Origin: Devosia sp. 2618
Lineage (GTDB): Bacteria; Pseudomonadota; Alphaproteobacteria; Rhizobiales; Devosiaceae
Length of the DNA: 64,000 nucleotides
Direction: 5' to 3'
Assembly (NCBI RefSeq): GCF_040546815.1
Contig: NZ_JBEPOO010000001.1
Location: forward strand, 2,790,001 to 2,854,000
Positions within the stretch are counted from its first letter, which is position 1, and the number at the start of each line of letters is the position of its first letter. The notes under the pieces are model-generated. The model searched no databases, was not told the DNA's origin, and worked only from the letters and a program-made list of their open reading frames with translations. A program made the translations under genes and the position numbers. Below, piece by piece: positions 17,493-28,968 of this stretch.

Positions 17493-17505
17493 TCGTTTGA
17501 TCAAA
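17493..17505. promoter_or_regulatory. GntR-type operator copy 1 (amidohydrolase side)
   Basis: TCGTTTGATCAAA, with palindromic core TTTGATCAAA at 17496-17505, lies about 95 bases before the amidohydrolase start. It is identical over 13 bases to copy 2. Confidence 0.55.
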
Positions 17506-17571
17506 AAATCATGGCGCCGAATTTTGGTTTGCTCATCGTGGGATCAGCGGGGATCATTGCGAGGTTCGCCG

Positions 17572-17601
17572 TTGACAGCGCCGCAGTCCCGCTCTTACTA
17601 A
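17572..17601 (+). promoter_or_regulatory. Promoter of the peptide ABC transporter operon
   Basis: TTGACA (17572-17577) is a consensus -35; TACTAA (17596-17601) after 18 bases is a weaker -10. The expected start of transcription falls on the operator copy at 17606-17618, so a bound regulator would block it. Confidence 0.45.
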
Positions 17602-17605
17602 TTAC

Positions 17606-17618
17606 TCGTTTGATCAAA
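17606..17618. promoter_or_regulatory. GntR-type operator copy 2 (transporter side)
   Basis: TCGTTTGATCAAA with core TTTGATCAAA at 17609-17618, immediately downstream of the -10 of the transporter promoter. A near copy, TTTGATCATA, lies at 24592-24601 before the GntR-family gene. Confidence 0.6.
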
Positions 17619-17703
17619 TGCTCAGGCGCTGGCCAGTTGCGAGGGGAAAGCGACTGGGCGTGATCGACACAGGGAACTGCCCGGCGTGGCAGAAAGGGAA
17701 AAA

Positions 17704-19443
17704 ATGAGAAATCGCGTAGCTGCCACCCTGGCTTTCGGGGGACTAACACTTGCCTTGATGAGTTCCATTGCTGTCTCTGCCCAGGAAGCAAAGACCGGTG
17801 GCACGCTGCGGGTTCTGGGAACCGCCGAGATCGACCGGTTCGATACGGTCCCACCAGCCACCGCCGATACCGGCAGCTTTTTCCGCGCCACCACGCGCCA
17901 GCTGATCAACTTTGCCGCGTCCACCGACCCGGAAGAGCAGATTGCACCACAGGCCGACCTGGCTGACAGCGTTCCCGTACCGACCGACGAGGGCAAGACC
18001 TATACGTTCAAGCTGCGTCAGGGCGCCAACTGGAATGCGCCAAGCGGCGCGCGCCAGATCGTTGCCGGCGACGTCGAACGCGGCTTCATGCGCCTGTGCA
18101 ACCCGTTCATTCCAGCGCCAGCCGTGTCGTATTTCGAAGACCTGGTCGTCGGCTTTGCCGAATTCTGCGCCGGGTTCTCGACTGTCGAGCCAACCGTCGA
18201 GGCCATGAAGGCCTATATCGAAGCCAATGATATCGAAGGCATCGAAACCCCTTCAGACGACACCGTGGTCTTCCGCCTCAAGTATGCGGCGAACGACTTC
18301 ATCTACCTGCTGACGCTGCCCGTCACGACCCCGGCGCCCGTCGAGGTGCTCGACTATCTGCCCGATAGCCCGGAATATCGCAGCAACTACATTTCGAACG
18401 GCCCCTACACGATCAGCGCTTACGTCCCTGACACGCAGGTGACCCTGAGCCGCAACCCAGCCTGGACCGCCGAGAGCGATCCGCTGCGCAAGGCCTATGT
18501 CGATGTGATCGAAGTGATCGCCGGTGTTCAGCCTGACGCTGCCATGCAGCAGCTGCAGTCTGGCGATGGCGACATGCTCTATGACATCAATGTCCCACCG
18601 GTCACGGTTCAGATGCTGACCATGCAGGGCGACGACAAGATCTCGACGCTCGCCGAAGGGTCTTCGCGCATGATCTGGATCAACACCGTTTCGGAAAACA
18701 ATGGCGGCGCGCTGCGCGATCCGCTGGTGCGTCAGGCGCTGAACTATGCCGTCGACAAGGCCGCTGTGGTGCAGCAGCTGGGCGGTCCAGAGTTTGCAAC
18801 GCCGCTCAACGGCATTTTCCCGCTCGGCATTCTCGGCCACCACGACTTTGCGCCCTACCCGACTCCGAACGATCAGGGCGATGCGGAACGCGCTCGTGCA
18901 CTGCTGGCCGAAGCAGGTTATCCCGATGGCCTGTCGCTCAAGATGCCATTCCGCAATGCCGGTAACGGCGCTTCGGAAGCTCAGGTTCTGCAGGCAAGCC
19001 TTGAAGCTGCCGGCTTCAAGATCGAGCTGGTCCCGACCCCGCCATCTGACTTCTATCCACGCCTGATCACCAATTTCGACAACGCGCTGAACGGCGTGTG
19101 GGACCTGGTGCCGTCGGGCTGGTCGCCAGATTGGCCGGGTGGTGCTGCCCGCTCGATCTTCCAGCCGCAATACACCTATGAAGGCACGCACGGCACGTTC
19201 AACTTCTCCGATTACAACAACGAAGAAGCCAACGTGATCGCTGCCAAGGCTCTGTCGACGACCGATCTTGGCGAGGCCGCACTGCTGTGGAACCAGGTCG
19301 ATGAAATCGTCATGGCCAACCCACCGACCGTGCCGCTGATCTCCCAGACCACCGTGCTCTATCACGGCGCCGGCGTTCAGAACTTCCTGCCCTACGCGGC
19401 CGGTGGCAATGGCGACTGGACCAATGTCTGGCTAAACCGCTAA
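17704..19443 (+). CDS. Peptide ABC transporter substrate-binding protein (SBP family 5)
   Basis: A 579-aa periplasmic binding protein of the DppA/OppA family. ATG 17704 is chosen because AAGGGAAAAA precedes it and a clean signal peptide follows (MRNRVAATLAFGGLTLALMSSIAVSAQ); the GTG at 17686 would add charged residues and overlap the ribosome site. The mature part begins GGTLRVLGTAEIDRFDT and contains the family pattern VRQALNYAVDKAAVV. It binds peptides (or other amine-rich solutes) for the ATPase and permeases that follow. First gene of a five-gene operon, with an 83-base gap before the ATPase gene, as is common after abundant binding proteins. Ligand length preference cannot be deduced. 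Confidence 0.9.
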   Translation: MRNRVAATLAFGGLTLALMSSIAVSAQEAKTGGTLRVLGTAEIDRFDTVPPATADTGSFFRATTRQLINFAASTDPEEQIAPQADLADSVPVPTDEGKTYTFKLRQGANWNAPSGARQIVAGDVERGFMRLCNPFIPAPAVSYFEDLVVGFAEFCAGFSTVEPTVEAMKAYIEANDIEGIETPSDDTVVFRLKYAANDFIYLLTLPVTTPAPVEVLDYLPDSPEYRSNYISNGPYTISAYVPDTQVTLSRNPAWTAESDPLRKAYVDVIEVIAGVQPDAAMQQLQSGDGDMLYDINVPPVTVQMLTMQGDDKISTLAEGSSRMIWINTVSENNGGALRDPLVRQALNYAVDKAAVVQQLGGPEFATPLNGIFPLGILGHHDFAPYPTPNDQGDAERARALLAEAGYPDGLSLKMPFRNAGNGASEAQVLQASLEAAGFKIELVPTPPSDFYPRLITNFDNALNGVWDLVPSGWSPDWPGGAARSIFQPQYTYEGTHGTFNFSDYNNEEANVIAAKALSTTDLGEAALLWNQVDEIVMANPPTVPLISQTTVLYHGAGVQNFLPYAAGGNGDWTNVWLNR

Positions 19444-19526
19444 TCGCCTTCACACCTGCAACATCGTGTGGCGGTCGGACCTGAAAGGTCCGACCTCCCT
19501 CGATTGTTCGATTTGCGGACCTGCTC

Positions 19527-21364
<1,838 letters not shown>

Positions 21365-21368
<4 letters not shown>

Positions 21369-22303
21369 CCGCTGAAATCAAACAGCGCAGCTCGTTCGAG
21401 CTGACCATGCGCAGCCTGCTGGCCGATCGGGCCGGGCTGGTTTCGCTGACCTTCATCATCATCCTGATCGCCGTCGCCATCGGCGCTGACGGCATCGCGG
21501 CGCTGACCGGCCATTCCGCCATCGAGCAGTTTCGTCAGACCGGGCTGACGCCAACCGGCCTGCCCGTGCCACCAAGCGGCGAGTTTCTGTTTGGCACCGA
21601 CCAATTGGGCCGCGACGTGCTGGTGCGTCTCGCCTATGGCGCCCGTATTTCGCTATCCATCGGCGTTATAGCGTCGCTATTGGCAGCTGCCATCGGCGTC
21701 GCCGTGGGGCTCGTGGCCGGCTATTTCGGCGGTTGGGTGGATACGGTGCTGGGCCGGCTCATGGACCTCGTCATGAGCATCCCGGTGCTGCTCTGCATGC
21801 TGTCGCTGGTGGCGGTGTTTGGTTCGAGCCTTGCGCTCAGCCTGACCGTTATCGTCTTTTTCTCGTGGACCACGATGGGCCGCGTCATACGCGGACAGGT
21901 GCTGTCGCTCAAGGAGCGCGAATTCGTGCTGGCTTCGCGCTCGATGGGGGCCGGGCATTTCTCGATCATCACCACGGACATCCTGCCCAATCTGGGCGCG
22001 CCGATCATCATCTACACCACCATGATGGTGCCCAGTTCGATCATCTTTGAGGCCACTTTGTCCTTCCTTGGCCTTGGCATCGTGCCGCCGGCGCCAAGCT
22101 GGGGCGGCATGCTGGCGGAAGCGGCGAACAACTCGATCTATATGTTTGCCTGGTGGCTGGTGCTGTTCCCCGGGCTGGCCCTTTTGTTCACCACGCTGTC
22201 CTTCAACATTCTGGGTGATGCCCTGCGCGATGCGCTCGATCCCAACAGCAAGAAGTATCGCGTGAAAAAGAAGCGCAAACAGCCGGTGGGGTCTGCGTCA
22301 TGA
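21365..22303 (+). CDS. Peptide ABC transporter permease (DppC-like)
   Basis: A 312-aa inner-membrane permease of the DppC/OppC class. It has an N-terminal helix with the OppC-N element, then the periplasmic FGTDQLGRDVLVRLAYGARISL typical of DppC, and a core of five helices. The ATPase-contact (EAA) loop is around KEREFVLASRSMGAGHFSIITTDILPN. The start overlaps the ATPase gene (ATGA) and the stop overlaps the DppB-like gene (ATGA), so the three are co-translated. It pairs with the next gene to form the channel. Confidence 0.92.
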
Positions 22304-23256
22304 TTTCCTTCATTGCCCGTCGCATCGGCTTTGCCGCGCTTGTTCTCCTGATGTTGAGCGGCTTCGTTTTCACCCTGTTTTTCGTCGCCCCCGGCGATCC
22401 GGCCCGCATGGTGGCTGGCGAACGCGCCACGGACGCGCAGGTGGCTCTGGTCCGCGAAAACCTTGGCCTCGACCGTCCGGTTATCGAGCAATATGTGAGT
22501 TTCCTGGGTCGCAGCATTACCGGCGACCTCGGCTATTCCTATCGCAACCAGCAGCCGGTCATCGAGCTGATCAAGAACCGGATGCCGGCGACCATTTCGC
22601 TCTGCATCGGCGCCGTGATCATGTGGCTGTGCCTCGGCATCCCCATCGGCATCATGTCGGCGCGCCGACCCGGCAGCCTGCAAGACCGCATTGGGCAAGG
22701 GTTCGTGCTGATCGGCGTCAGCTTCCCATCCTTCGTGCTGGGCATGGCGGCGCTCTATTTCCTCTATTTCGTGCCGCGACAGGCCGGCTTCACGCTGTTT
22801 CCGCCCGGCGGCTATCGCGCCTTTGCCGATAACCCAGCCATCTGGGCGTGGCACCTGCTGTTGCCGTGGTTCACACTGGCGCTCACCTCGGCCGCGATCT
22901 ATGCGCGCCTTACGCGTGGCCAACTGCTCGAAGTGCTGGGCGAAGACTATATCCGCACCGCCCGCGCCAAGGGGCTGTCCGAGCGCAAGGTCGTCTACAA
23001 GCACGGCGTGCGGTCGATCTTTTCGCCGCTGGCGACCCAGCTTGGCGCCGACATCGCGGCCCTGCTGGGCGGCGCGCTGGTCACCGAACAGGTGTTTGGC
23101 CTGCAGGGCATCGGCTCGCTGGCTGTTCAATCGGTTCAAACGCAGGACCGGCCGGTGATCATCGGCGTTGTCATGCTGGCGGGCTTTTTCATCGTCATCG
23201 CCAACCTGATCGTCGACTTCCTCTACATCCTGCTCGACCCGCGCATTCGCAACTAA
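22300..23256 (+). CDS. Peptide ABC transporter permease (DppB-like)
   Basis: A 318-aa inner-membrane permease of the DppB/OppB class with a first helix at residues 9-30 (IGFAALVLLMLSGFVFTLFFVAPGDPA, including the family APGDP element) and five further helices. The ATPase-contact (EAA) loop is EDYIRTARAKGLSERKVVYKHGVRS. The order ATPase-DppC-DppB after the binding protein is less common than B-C-D-F but complete. The stop is followed 25 bases later by the FAD oxidoreductase gene, which appears to belong to the same transcript. Confidence 0.92.
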   Translation: MISFIARRIGFAALVLLMLSGFVFTLFFVAPGDPARMVAGERATDAQVALVRENLGLDRPVIEQYVSFLGRSITGDLGYSYRNQQPVIELIKNRMPATISLCIGAVIMWLCLGIPIGIMSARRPGSLQDRIGQGFVLIGVSFPSFVLGMAALYFLYFVPRQAGFTLFPPGGYRAFADNPAIWAWHLLLPWFTLALTSAAIYARLTRGQLLEVLGEDYIRTARAKGLSERKVVYKHGVRSIFSPLATQLGADIAALLGGALVTEQVFGLQGIGSLAVQSVQTQDRPVIIGVVMLAGFFIVIANLIVDFLYILLDPRIRN

Positions 23257-23281
23257 ACCCTGACCACCTGGAGTATTTGAC

Positions 23282-24550
23282 TTGGAGACGCTTTGGACAC
23301 GCACCGCACGCAATCAGGTGCTGTCAGACCCGGTCATTCCAGACGCGGTTGACGTTGCCGTCATCGGCGGCGGCTTTACCGGTATGACAGCGGCCCGCGA
23401 ACTGCTGATCGCCGGACGCTCTGTGGCGGTGTTTGACGCAGGCAAGATCGGCGCTGGCGCCAGCGGCATGAATGCCGGTTTCGTCGTGCCCAATTTCGCC
23501 AAGGCCGACCCCGTGTCGGTTCGCGCCAAGCTGGGCGACGAGCGCGGCAATGCGCTGCTGCGGCTGGTCGGCGACGGCGCCAATGCCGTGTTCCGCACCA
23601 TCGAGGAAGACGGCATCGCCTGCGACGCCCGCCAGACCGGCTGGCTCAATCCTGCTTATGGCGCAGCAAGTGTCGAGATGCTGCAGGCCCGCGCCGCCAT
23701 GTGGCGCGACCTCGGGCGCCCGGTCTCGTTCATGTCTGCCGAAGATGTGCGGGCGCAGACGGGCATGGATATCTATTCGGGCGCCCTGCTCGATGCCGAA
23801 GGCGGCACCATCCATCCACTCGACTATCTGCGCGGCCTGGCGCTTGGCGTGCAGCGCCGGGGCGGCAGCGTGCACGAAGATCAGTGCGTCGATAGCGTCA
23901 AGAAAGACGGCACCCGCTGGCGTCTGACCATGCGCTCCGGCGCGACGATCAGCGCCGCCAAGGTGCTGCTCTGCACCAATGCCTTCACCAGCGGCGTGGC
24001 ATCGCGGATGGGCCGTTCGGCTGTGCCGTTGCGGGTCTATCAGATCGCGACGACGCCGGCCGATGCGGCGACGGTGCAGCGCATTTCACCCGACGGACGC
24101 CCGGTTGGCGATACGCGGCAAAACCTCTTCACCTATCGCCTCGACCGCGACAATCGCCTGATCAGCGGCGGCATGGCGGCGATCCCGTTCGGCGCCTTTG
24201 AGCGTCTGGGTCGCAGCGTTGCCGAGCGTCTCAGCACCGAACTTGGCCTGCCCAATGCCGTAAGCCCGGAAGTTGTCTGGACCGGCACCGCCGCGATGAC
24301 GCCCGACTTCCTGCCGCGCCTCTATAAAATGGGCGAAGGCTGGTTCGGCGGCATTGGCTGCAATGGGCGCGGCATTGCCATGACCGCTCAGCTGGGTCGG
24401 GTTCTCGCCCGCGCCGCGATGGGCGAAAGCATGGACCAGTTGCCGATCCCGACGCGGACGTTGCGGCCCCTGCCCTTCCACAGCTTCACCCCGATTGTCG
24501 CGTCGGCGGCGCTGCTGCAGGCGCGCCTGATGGACAAGTTCGTCAAATGA
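23282..24550 (+). CDS. FAD-dependent amine/amino-acid oxidase (DAO family)
   Basis: A 422-aa flavoprotein: Rossmann motif VAVIGGGFTGMTAARELLIAG near residue 22, then GAGASGMNAGFV for FAD pyrophosphate contacts, and a C-terminal GIGCNGRGIAMTAQLGRVLA that closes the FAD site. It resembles PuuB/glycine-oxidase-type enzymes that oxidise a secondary amine or amino acid. The start is TTG 23282, eight bases after GGAG; no ATG or GTG lies nearby before the FAD motif. As the last gene of the transporter operon it probably oxidises the imported compound or a product of the peptidases. The precise substrate is unknown. Confidence 0.8.
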   Translation: METLWTRTARNQVLSDPVIPDAVDVAVIGGGFTGMTAARELLIAGRSVAVFDAGKIGAGASGMNAGFVVPNFAKADPVSVRAKLGDERGNALLRLVGDGANAVFRTIEEDGIACDARQTGWLNPAYGAASVEMLQARAAMWRDLGRPVSFMSAEDVRAQTGMDIYSGALLDAEGGTIHPLDYLRGLALGVQRRGGSVHEDQCVDSVKKDGTRWRLTMRSGATISAAKVLLCTNAFTSGVASRMGRSAVPLRVYQIATTPADAATVQRISPDGRPVGDTRQNLFTYRLDRDNRLISGGMAAIPFGAFERLGRSVAERLSTELGLPNAVSPEVVWTGTAAMTPDFLPRLYKMGEGWFGGIGCNGRGIAMTAQLGRVLARAAMGESMDQLPIPTRTLRPLPFHSFTPIVASAALLQARLMDKFVK

Positions 24551-24591
24551 GACCACGGGCTTTCCGCATTTCCATGTTGCCGATCATCTGC

Positions 24592-24601
24592 TTTGATCAT
24601 A
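24592..24601. promoter_or_regulatory. Near copy of the TTTGATCAAA operator before the GntR-family gene
   Basis: TTTGATCATA differs at one base from the operators in the divergent promoter region 7 kb away and lies 44 bases before the regulator's start. This suggests autoregulation. Confidence 0.4.
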
Positions 24602-24644
24602 CTAGCGGCAATGCGGCGGCCGTACCGGCACAAAGGTAACTCTA

Positions 24645-25373
24645 TTGCTCGACAGCAAGTTTTCGACTGGCGACTTCAAGCCCGTTTCATCGCGCAAGAC
24701 TGTTCACGACCTGGTCTATGACCAGCTGCGCGATGCATTGATGTCTGGTGCTTTCGAGGCTCGAAAGACCTTCACCATCGCGTCGCTGTCCGAGCGGTTC
24801 CAGACCTCGCATATGCCCGTGCGCGAAGCGCTGCGTCGTCTCGCCTCGGAAAACGCCCTGAGCGTTTCCGCCGCCGGCACTGCCTATGTGCCAGCCATCA
24901 CGGCGCTTGAGCTGCAGGATATCAGCCTTGCCCGTATGATCGTCGAAGGCGCGACCGCCCGCATCGCCGGTCCCAAACTGACGCCCAAGGATATCGAGAC
25001 GCTCGAACAGCTGCTCAATCATCACCGCGCCAGCGCCAGCGCCGGCAAGAATACCGAGATGACGGCCGCCAACCGTGCTTTCCATTTCCATATCTATCGC
25101 GCAGCCGGCAGTGCCGTTTTGCTCAGCCAGATCGAAAACCTCTGGCTGCGCTCGGGCCCCTATGTCCGCTTCCTGTCCGACCGGATGGGTGGATTGCTCA
25201 AGACCGAGCATAAGTCGGGCTTTACCGATCAGCATGCCGCCATGGTCGACGCCATCAAGGCCGCCGACTGGGACGCCCTCGGCCGCGCCTGCGAGGCCGA
25301 CATTCGCGGCTCGCAGGACCTGCTGCTTGATATCCTCGCGTCCGAAGACGAGGCAGCCATCGGCGCGAGCTAG
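24645..25373 (+). CDS. GntR-family transcriptional regulator, FadR/FCD subfamily
   Basis: A 242-aa regulator. The winged helix-turn-helix (about residues 20-90) contains VYDQLRDALMSGAFEARKTFTIASLSERFQTSHMPVREALRRLASENAL, the GntR pattern in which the PVREALRRL helix contacts DNA. Residues 100-235 form an all-helical FCD ligand domain with the metal-type NRAFHFHIYRAA segment. The start is TTG 24645, eight bases after AAAGGT. It follows the peptide-transport operon, and a TTTGATCA-type palindrome occurs before it and twice in the divergent control region, so it is the likely regulator of the whole locus. The effector is unknown. Confidence 0.88.
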   Translation: MLDSKFSTGDFKPVSSRKTVHDLVYDQLRDALMSGAFEARKTFTIASLSERFQTSHMPVREALRRLASENALSVSAAGTAYVPAITALELQDISLARMIVEGATARIAGPKLTPKDIETLEQLLNHHRASASAGKNTEMTAANRAFHFHIYRAAGSAVLLSQIENLWLRSGPYVRFLSDRMGGLLKTEHKSGFTDQHAAMVDAIKAADWDALGRACEADIRGSQDLLLDILASEDEAAIGAS

Positions 25374-25444
25374 CTGTCGCTGCGTCACAAAGTTCGACCA
25401 ACCATCTGCCTGTCGCCCCTCGTAATTTCAACCCAAGCTCCTTA

Positions 25445-25462
25445 TATCGTCAAAATACGATA
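25445..25462. promoter_or_regulatory. Inverted repeat before the luciferase-like gene
   Basis: TATCGT and ACGATA form a perfect inverted repeat with a 6-base AT-rich spacer, 14 bases before the ATG at 25477 and overlapping the likely promoter. A regulator operator is the simplest reading; the regulator is not in view. Confidence 0.45.
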
Positions 25463-25476
25463 ATCTGGAGTTTGTC

Positions 25477-26457
25477 ATGGCTGCGCTGTCTATTCTTGAT
25501 CTGGTGCGGGTTAACGGGGAGACGGGGCCCAAGGGTGCGCTGGATCATGCGCGGGCGGCTGCCGCCCATGCCGAGGGCCTTGGCTACACGCGCTATTGGG
25601 TCGCCGAACATCACAACATGCCCGGCATTGCCAGTGCTGCGACCTCGGTGGCTCTGGCCCATATTGCGGCTGGCAGCAGCACGATCCGCATTGGCGCCGG
25701 TGGCATCATGCTGCCCAACCACGCGCCCATGGTGATCGCTGAACAGTTCGGTACGCTGGCGCAGCTTTATCCCGGACGCATCGATCTGGGTCTGGGCCGT
25801 GCGCCCGGCACCGACCAGATGACCATGCGGGCGCTGCGCCGCTCGCTGTCGAATTCCGACAATTTCCCGCAGGACGTGTTGGAACTGCAGGCCTATTTCG
25901 CCGAGGCCGAACCCGACCAGCGGCTGCAGGCCGTTCCTGCTGCGGGCACCAATGTGCCACTTTGGATTTTGGGATCGAGCACCTATGGCGCGCAGTTGGC
26001 CGCCGAACTGGGCCTGCCCTATGCGTTTGCCTCGCACTTTGCACCCGATGCGCTGATGATCGCGCTCGAAATCTATCGCGCCCGCTTCAAGCCATCGGAA
26101 CAGCTGGCCGAGCCCTATGCGATGATCGGCGTCAACATTATCGGCGCCGAGACCGATGCCGAGGCGCGCCGTCTGGCGACCACGCAGCAGATGTCATTCG
26201 CCAATATTTTCCGCGGTGCGCGTGGCCTCAGCCAGCCGCCAATCGATGATATCGAGACCTATTGGTCGCCCGCCGAAAAGGCACAGGCCGCCAATATGCT
26301 GGCCCACTCCATCTATGGCTCGCCCGAAACGGTGAAGGACGGCATTGCCGCGCTCGTGGCGCAAACTGGCGCCGACGAGCTGATGGTTGTGTCCGATGTC
26401 TACGACAATGACTTGCGTCTGCGCTCGCTGGAAATCATCGCCGAAAGCCTCAACTAG
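25477..26457 (+). CDS. LLM-class flavin-dependent oxidoreductase
   Basis: A 326-aa protein of the bacterial-luciferase-like monooxygenase family (YhbW-like subgroup, single chain). The N-terminal [44 protein letters not shown] is diagnostic: the AEHH element lies at the flavin pocket. [14 protein letters not shown] and later [16 protein letters not shown] complete the family pattern. It uses reduced FMN and oxygen on an unknown substrate. CTGGAG precedes ATG 25477. Its stop overlaps that of the convergent NAD synthase-like gene by four bases. The operator-like inverted repeat upstream implies induced expression. Confidence 0.88.
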   Translation: MAALSILDLVRVNGETGPKGALDHARAAAAHAEGLGYTRYWVAEHHNMPGIASAATSVALAHIAAGSSTIRIGAGGIMLPNHAPMVIAEQFGTLAQLYPGRIDLGLGRAPGTDQMTMRALRRSLSNSDNFPQDVLELQAYFAEAEPDQRLQAVPAAGTNVPLWILGSSTYGAQLAAELGLPYAFASHFAPDALMIALEIYRARFKPSEQLAEPYAMIGVNIIGAETDAEARRLATTQQMSFANIFRGARGLSQPPIDDIETYWSPAEKAQAANMLAHSIYGSPETVKDGIAALVAQTGADELMVVSDVYDNDLRLRSLEIIAESLN

Positions 26458-27422
26458 GCGGCGATGACCAGCGGGCCCATGTGCAGGTAAGCCGTTGCTA
26501 CGCGCTTGCGCTCGATGTCGTTCCAGACGGCATCGAGCTGCTCCAGCGTCAACCCGGCCGCATTGGCGACGGTGTCACGGTCGAGGCCGTTATTGAGACC
26601 ATAAAGGCAGAGGTCCATCCGGTCATAGGGCAGCGAGAAGTAGAACTCTTCCTGGCTCTGGGCCATGGACCACGTATCGGTGGTCGGCGGGCGGCGGCAG
26701 ATGTCTTCGGGCACGCCGAGATGGGCCGCCAGTTGATAGACCTGTGACTTGTAGAGATGGGCGATTGGCTTGAGGTCGGCGGCGCCGTCGCCGTTCTTGA
26801 CGAAGAAACCCTGGTCGTATTCGAGCAGGTTGGGCGTGCCGATGACCGCGTAATTGAGCCGGTCGGCGTGGTAATATTCCATCTGCTTGCGGGTGCGCTG
26901 CTTCATATTGGTGGCAGCGATAATGCCCTGATAGACCTCGGCCGACATGCGCAATTCGCGCTTTTCGCCTTCGGGCGATTGCACGACCAACGATGACACG
27001 GCATAACCCTTGCCGGCCAGCGCATTGGCGATCACCACCTTGCAGCCCCAGCCCGCGCCGAATTCGGGCACCAGCTGGCGGATGAAGCTGTCGCGGCGTT
27101 CATAGCACCCCATGGCCGCCAGCGATGGGCCGATATCTTCGACCACCGAGCCGATGCCGAACTTGTCGGCGACACGGCGGCCGAGCGACAGGCTTTCGGG
27201 GTCTGAGTCATTCTCGGGCATGAACAGCGCAAAGACGCGTTCCGGGCCGACCGCGCGGGCCGCCAGTGCGGCACAGACGCTTGAATCAATGCCGCCGGAC
27301 AGGCCCAGCACCAGCCCGCGCCGACGCAATTGCGTGCGCAGCTGGGTACGCATGGCGCTGACGATGCGCTCGATCTCGGCTTCGGCGTCGATCACCAGCG
27401 TCTGGGGAGAAAATTGGCTCAT
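26454..27422 (-). CDS. nadE: NAD(+) synthase-like amidating ATPase (NadE domain only)
   Basis: A 322-aa protein of the adenine-nucleotide alpha-hydrolase fold. The PP-loop SGGIDSS lies at residues 42-48. [51 protein letters not shown] matches the NadE nucleotide and deamido-NAD region. It lacks the N-terminal nitrilase domain of glutamine-dependent NadE, so it would use free ammonia. The start overlaps the stop of the acyl ligase gene (ATGA), and ACP and AsnB-type genes precede it in the same operon. That setting suggests a specialised amidation role beside, or instead of, housekeeping NAD synthesis; which is undecided. Confidence 0.8.
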   Translation of the reverse strand: MSQFSPQTLVIDAEAEIERIVSAMRTQLRTQLRRRGLVLGLSGGIDSSVCAALAARAVGPERVFALFMPENDSDPESLSLGRRVADKFGIGSVVEDIGPSLAAMGCYERRDSFIRQLVPEFGAGWGCKVVIANALAGKGYAVSSLVVQSPEGEKRELRMSAEVYQGIIAATNMKQRTRKQMEYYHADRLNYAVIGTPNLLEYDQGFFVKNGDGAADLKPIAHLYKSQVYQLAAHLGVPEDICRRPPTTDTWSMAQSQEEFYFSLPYDRMDLCLYGLNNGLDRDTVANAAGLTLEQLDAVWNDIERKRVATAYLHMGPLVIAA

Positions 27423-28957
27423 GCGGTTGGCTCCAGGCTTTCTGCGGCCAGCCGGCGGCTGACCTTGCCCGTGTCTGTCTTGGGCAGGCTGTCACGAAAT
27501 TCAACAGATTTGGGGACCATGAACTCTTCGAGCGACTTGGCGCAGTGACGGATCACGTCGCGTTCGGTCAGAGCGGGGTCGCTGGCGACCACGATGGCAT
27601 GGATGGATTGGCCCAGCACGGGATCGTCCTTGCCGACCACGACGGCCTCGACCACGCCCGCGCAGGCGCTGAGCACGGCCTCGACTTCCTTGGGCGCGAC
27701 TTTTTCGCCACGTGTCTTGATGATGTCGTCGGTGCGGCCGACGAAAAAGAGGAAGCCATCGGCATCGGCATAGAACAGGTCGCCGGTATAAAGCACCTTT
27801 TCCCAGGGGTTCGGGCCGGGACGCAGCGCCTTGGCGGTGGCTTCGGGATTGGCCCAATAACCCTGCATCACATGTGGTCCGCGAATGACCAGCTGGCCGA
27901 CTTCGCCGGGCGCAACGCGCTGGCCAGCGTCATCGACCACGAAGGCTTCGGTATTGGGGATGGCAATGCCGACAGAGCCGGTTTTGTCGTCGAGGTGGGC
28001 GGGGGGCAGATAGGTGCAGCGCTTGCACTCGGTCAGGCCATACATCGAAAAGATGGTGGTTCCGGGCAGCAGCGTGCGCAGGCGCGCGATATGGGCCGGC
28101 GGCAGGGCGGCGGCGGTGTTGGAGATATAGCGCAGGTCCGGGAAGCTGCCGGGTTCGATATCCTTCATGTTGAGGATCATCGCGGCCATGGTGGGCACCA
28201 GCGGGAAGCCAGTGACCTTTTCGGCGCGCATGGTGGCAAAGATCGCCTGCGGGAAGGCGAAGGACTTTTCGAGCACCAGCGTCGCGCCGACCTTGATCGC
28301 CATCAGCAGCTGATAGAGGCCGTAATCGAAGGCCAGCGGCAGCACGTTGAGGACGATGTCGTCGGCGGTGTTTTCGAGATAGGTGGTGATCGAGGTCGCC
28401 GCCGCTTCGATATTGCGATGGCTCATCATTACGCCCTTGGGGCGGCCGGTGGAACCGGACGTATAGATCAGCATCGCCAGATCGAGGTCGATGCCGGTAT
28501 TGAGTGGGCCGCTCACCGGCGTTTCGAGCAAGGTCTCAAAGCTCACTGCATCGGGCAGAGCATCGCTTTGCCCGGACAGCACGACCAGATCGAACACCGC
28601 GCCGAGCGTCACCGCTTCGGCCACCGCACCCGCTAGACGCGGCTGGGTGATCACCACCCGCGCGCCGCAGTTTTCGGCGATATAGGCGAGCTTGTCGGCT
28701 TTGGTCGAGGCATTGATCGGGCTGAAGGTCGCGCCGGCCTTGAGCACCGCGAAAATGGAGACAGCGGCTTCCCAGCAATTGTCGAGGAACACCAGGACGC
28801 GGTCGTCACGCTTGACACCGCGCGCCTTGAGCCCGGCCGCTAAAGCGTCCGACATGGCATCGAGCTGGGCATAGGACAGGCGCGTCTTGCCGGCGATCAG
28901 CGCCGTCTTGTCGCCGAACCGTGCCGCGCTCGCGGTGAGAAATGTTTCGACCCGCAT
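27419..28957 (-). CDS. Acyl-activating AMP-dependent ligase (class I adenylate-forming)
   Basis: A 512-aa adenylating enzyme. The phosphate-binding loop is LIYTSGSTGRPKGVMMSHRN (about residues 165-184), the adenine-binding motif is MYGLTE, then YTGDLFYADADGFLFFVGRTDDIIKTRGEKVAPKEVE, the hinge region before the C-terminal lid. It should activate a carboxylic acid and load it onto the acyl carrier protein encoded 11 bases upstream in the operon. Such ligases accompany ACP and AsnB-like genes in exosortase-A-type polysaccharide loci. AAGGA precedes the ATG. The acid substrate is not apparent. Confidence 0.87.
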   Translation of the reverse strand: MRVETFLTASAARFGDKTALIAGKTRLSYAQLDAMSDALAAGLKARGVKRDDRVLVFLDNCWEAAVSIFAVLKAGATFSPINASTKADKLAYIAENCGARVVITQPRLAGAVAEAVTLGAVFDLVVLSGQSDALPDAVSFETLLETPVSGPLNTGIDLDLAMLIYTSGSTGRPKGVMMSHRNIEAAATSITTYLENTADDIVLNVLPLAFDYGLYQLLMAIKVGATLVLEKSFAFPQAIFATMRAEKVTGFPLVPTMAAMILNMKDIEPGSFPDLRYISNTAAALPPAHIARLRTLLPGTTIFSMYGLTECKRCTYLPPAHLDDKTGSVGIAIPNTEAFVVDDAGQRVAPGEVGQLVIRGPHVMQGYWANPEATAKALRPGPNPWEKVLYTGDLFYADADGFLFFVGRTDDIIKTRGEKVAPKEVEAVLSACAGVVEAVVVGKDDPVLGQSIHAIVVASDPALTERDVIRHCAKSLEEFMVPKSVEFRDSLPKTDTGKVSRRLAAESLEPTA

Positions 28958-28968
28958 CGTGCTGATCC

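Larger units (their letters stand above)
17402..17703. other. Divergent promoter region of the peptide-use locus
   Basis: 302 bases without a gene. The interval holds two copies of TCGTTTGATCAAA (17493-17505 and 17606-17618), each with the perfect palindrome TTTGATCAAA, and a strong -35 hexamer TTGACA (17572-17577) facing the transporter genes. It is best read as the control region for both operons. Confidence 0.6.

Noticed and set aside
24602..24615. 14-mer CTAGCGGCAATGCG shared with 46317-46330
   Set aside because: A few 14-base matches are expected by chance in 64 kb, and the two places have no functional link.
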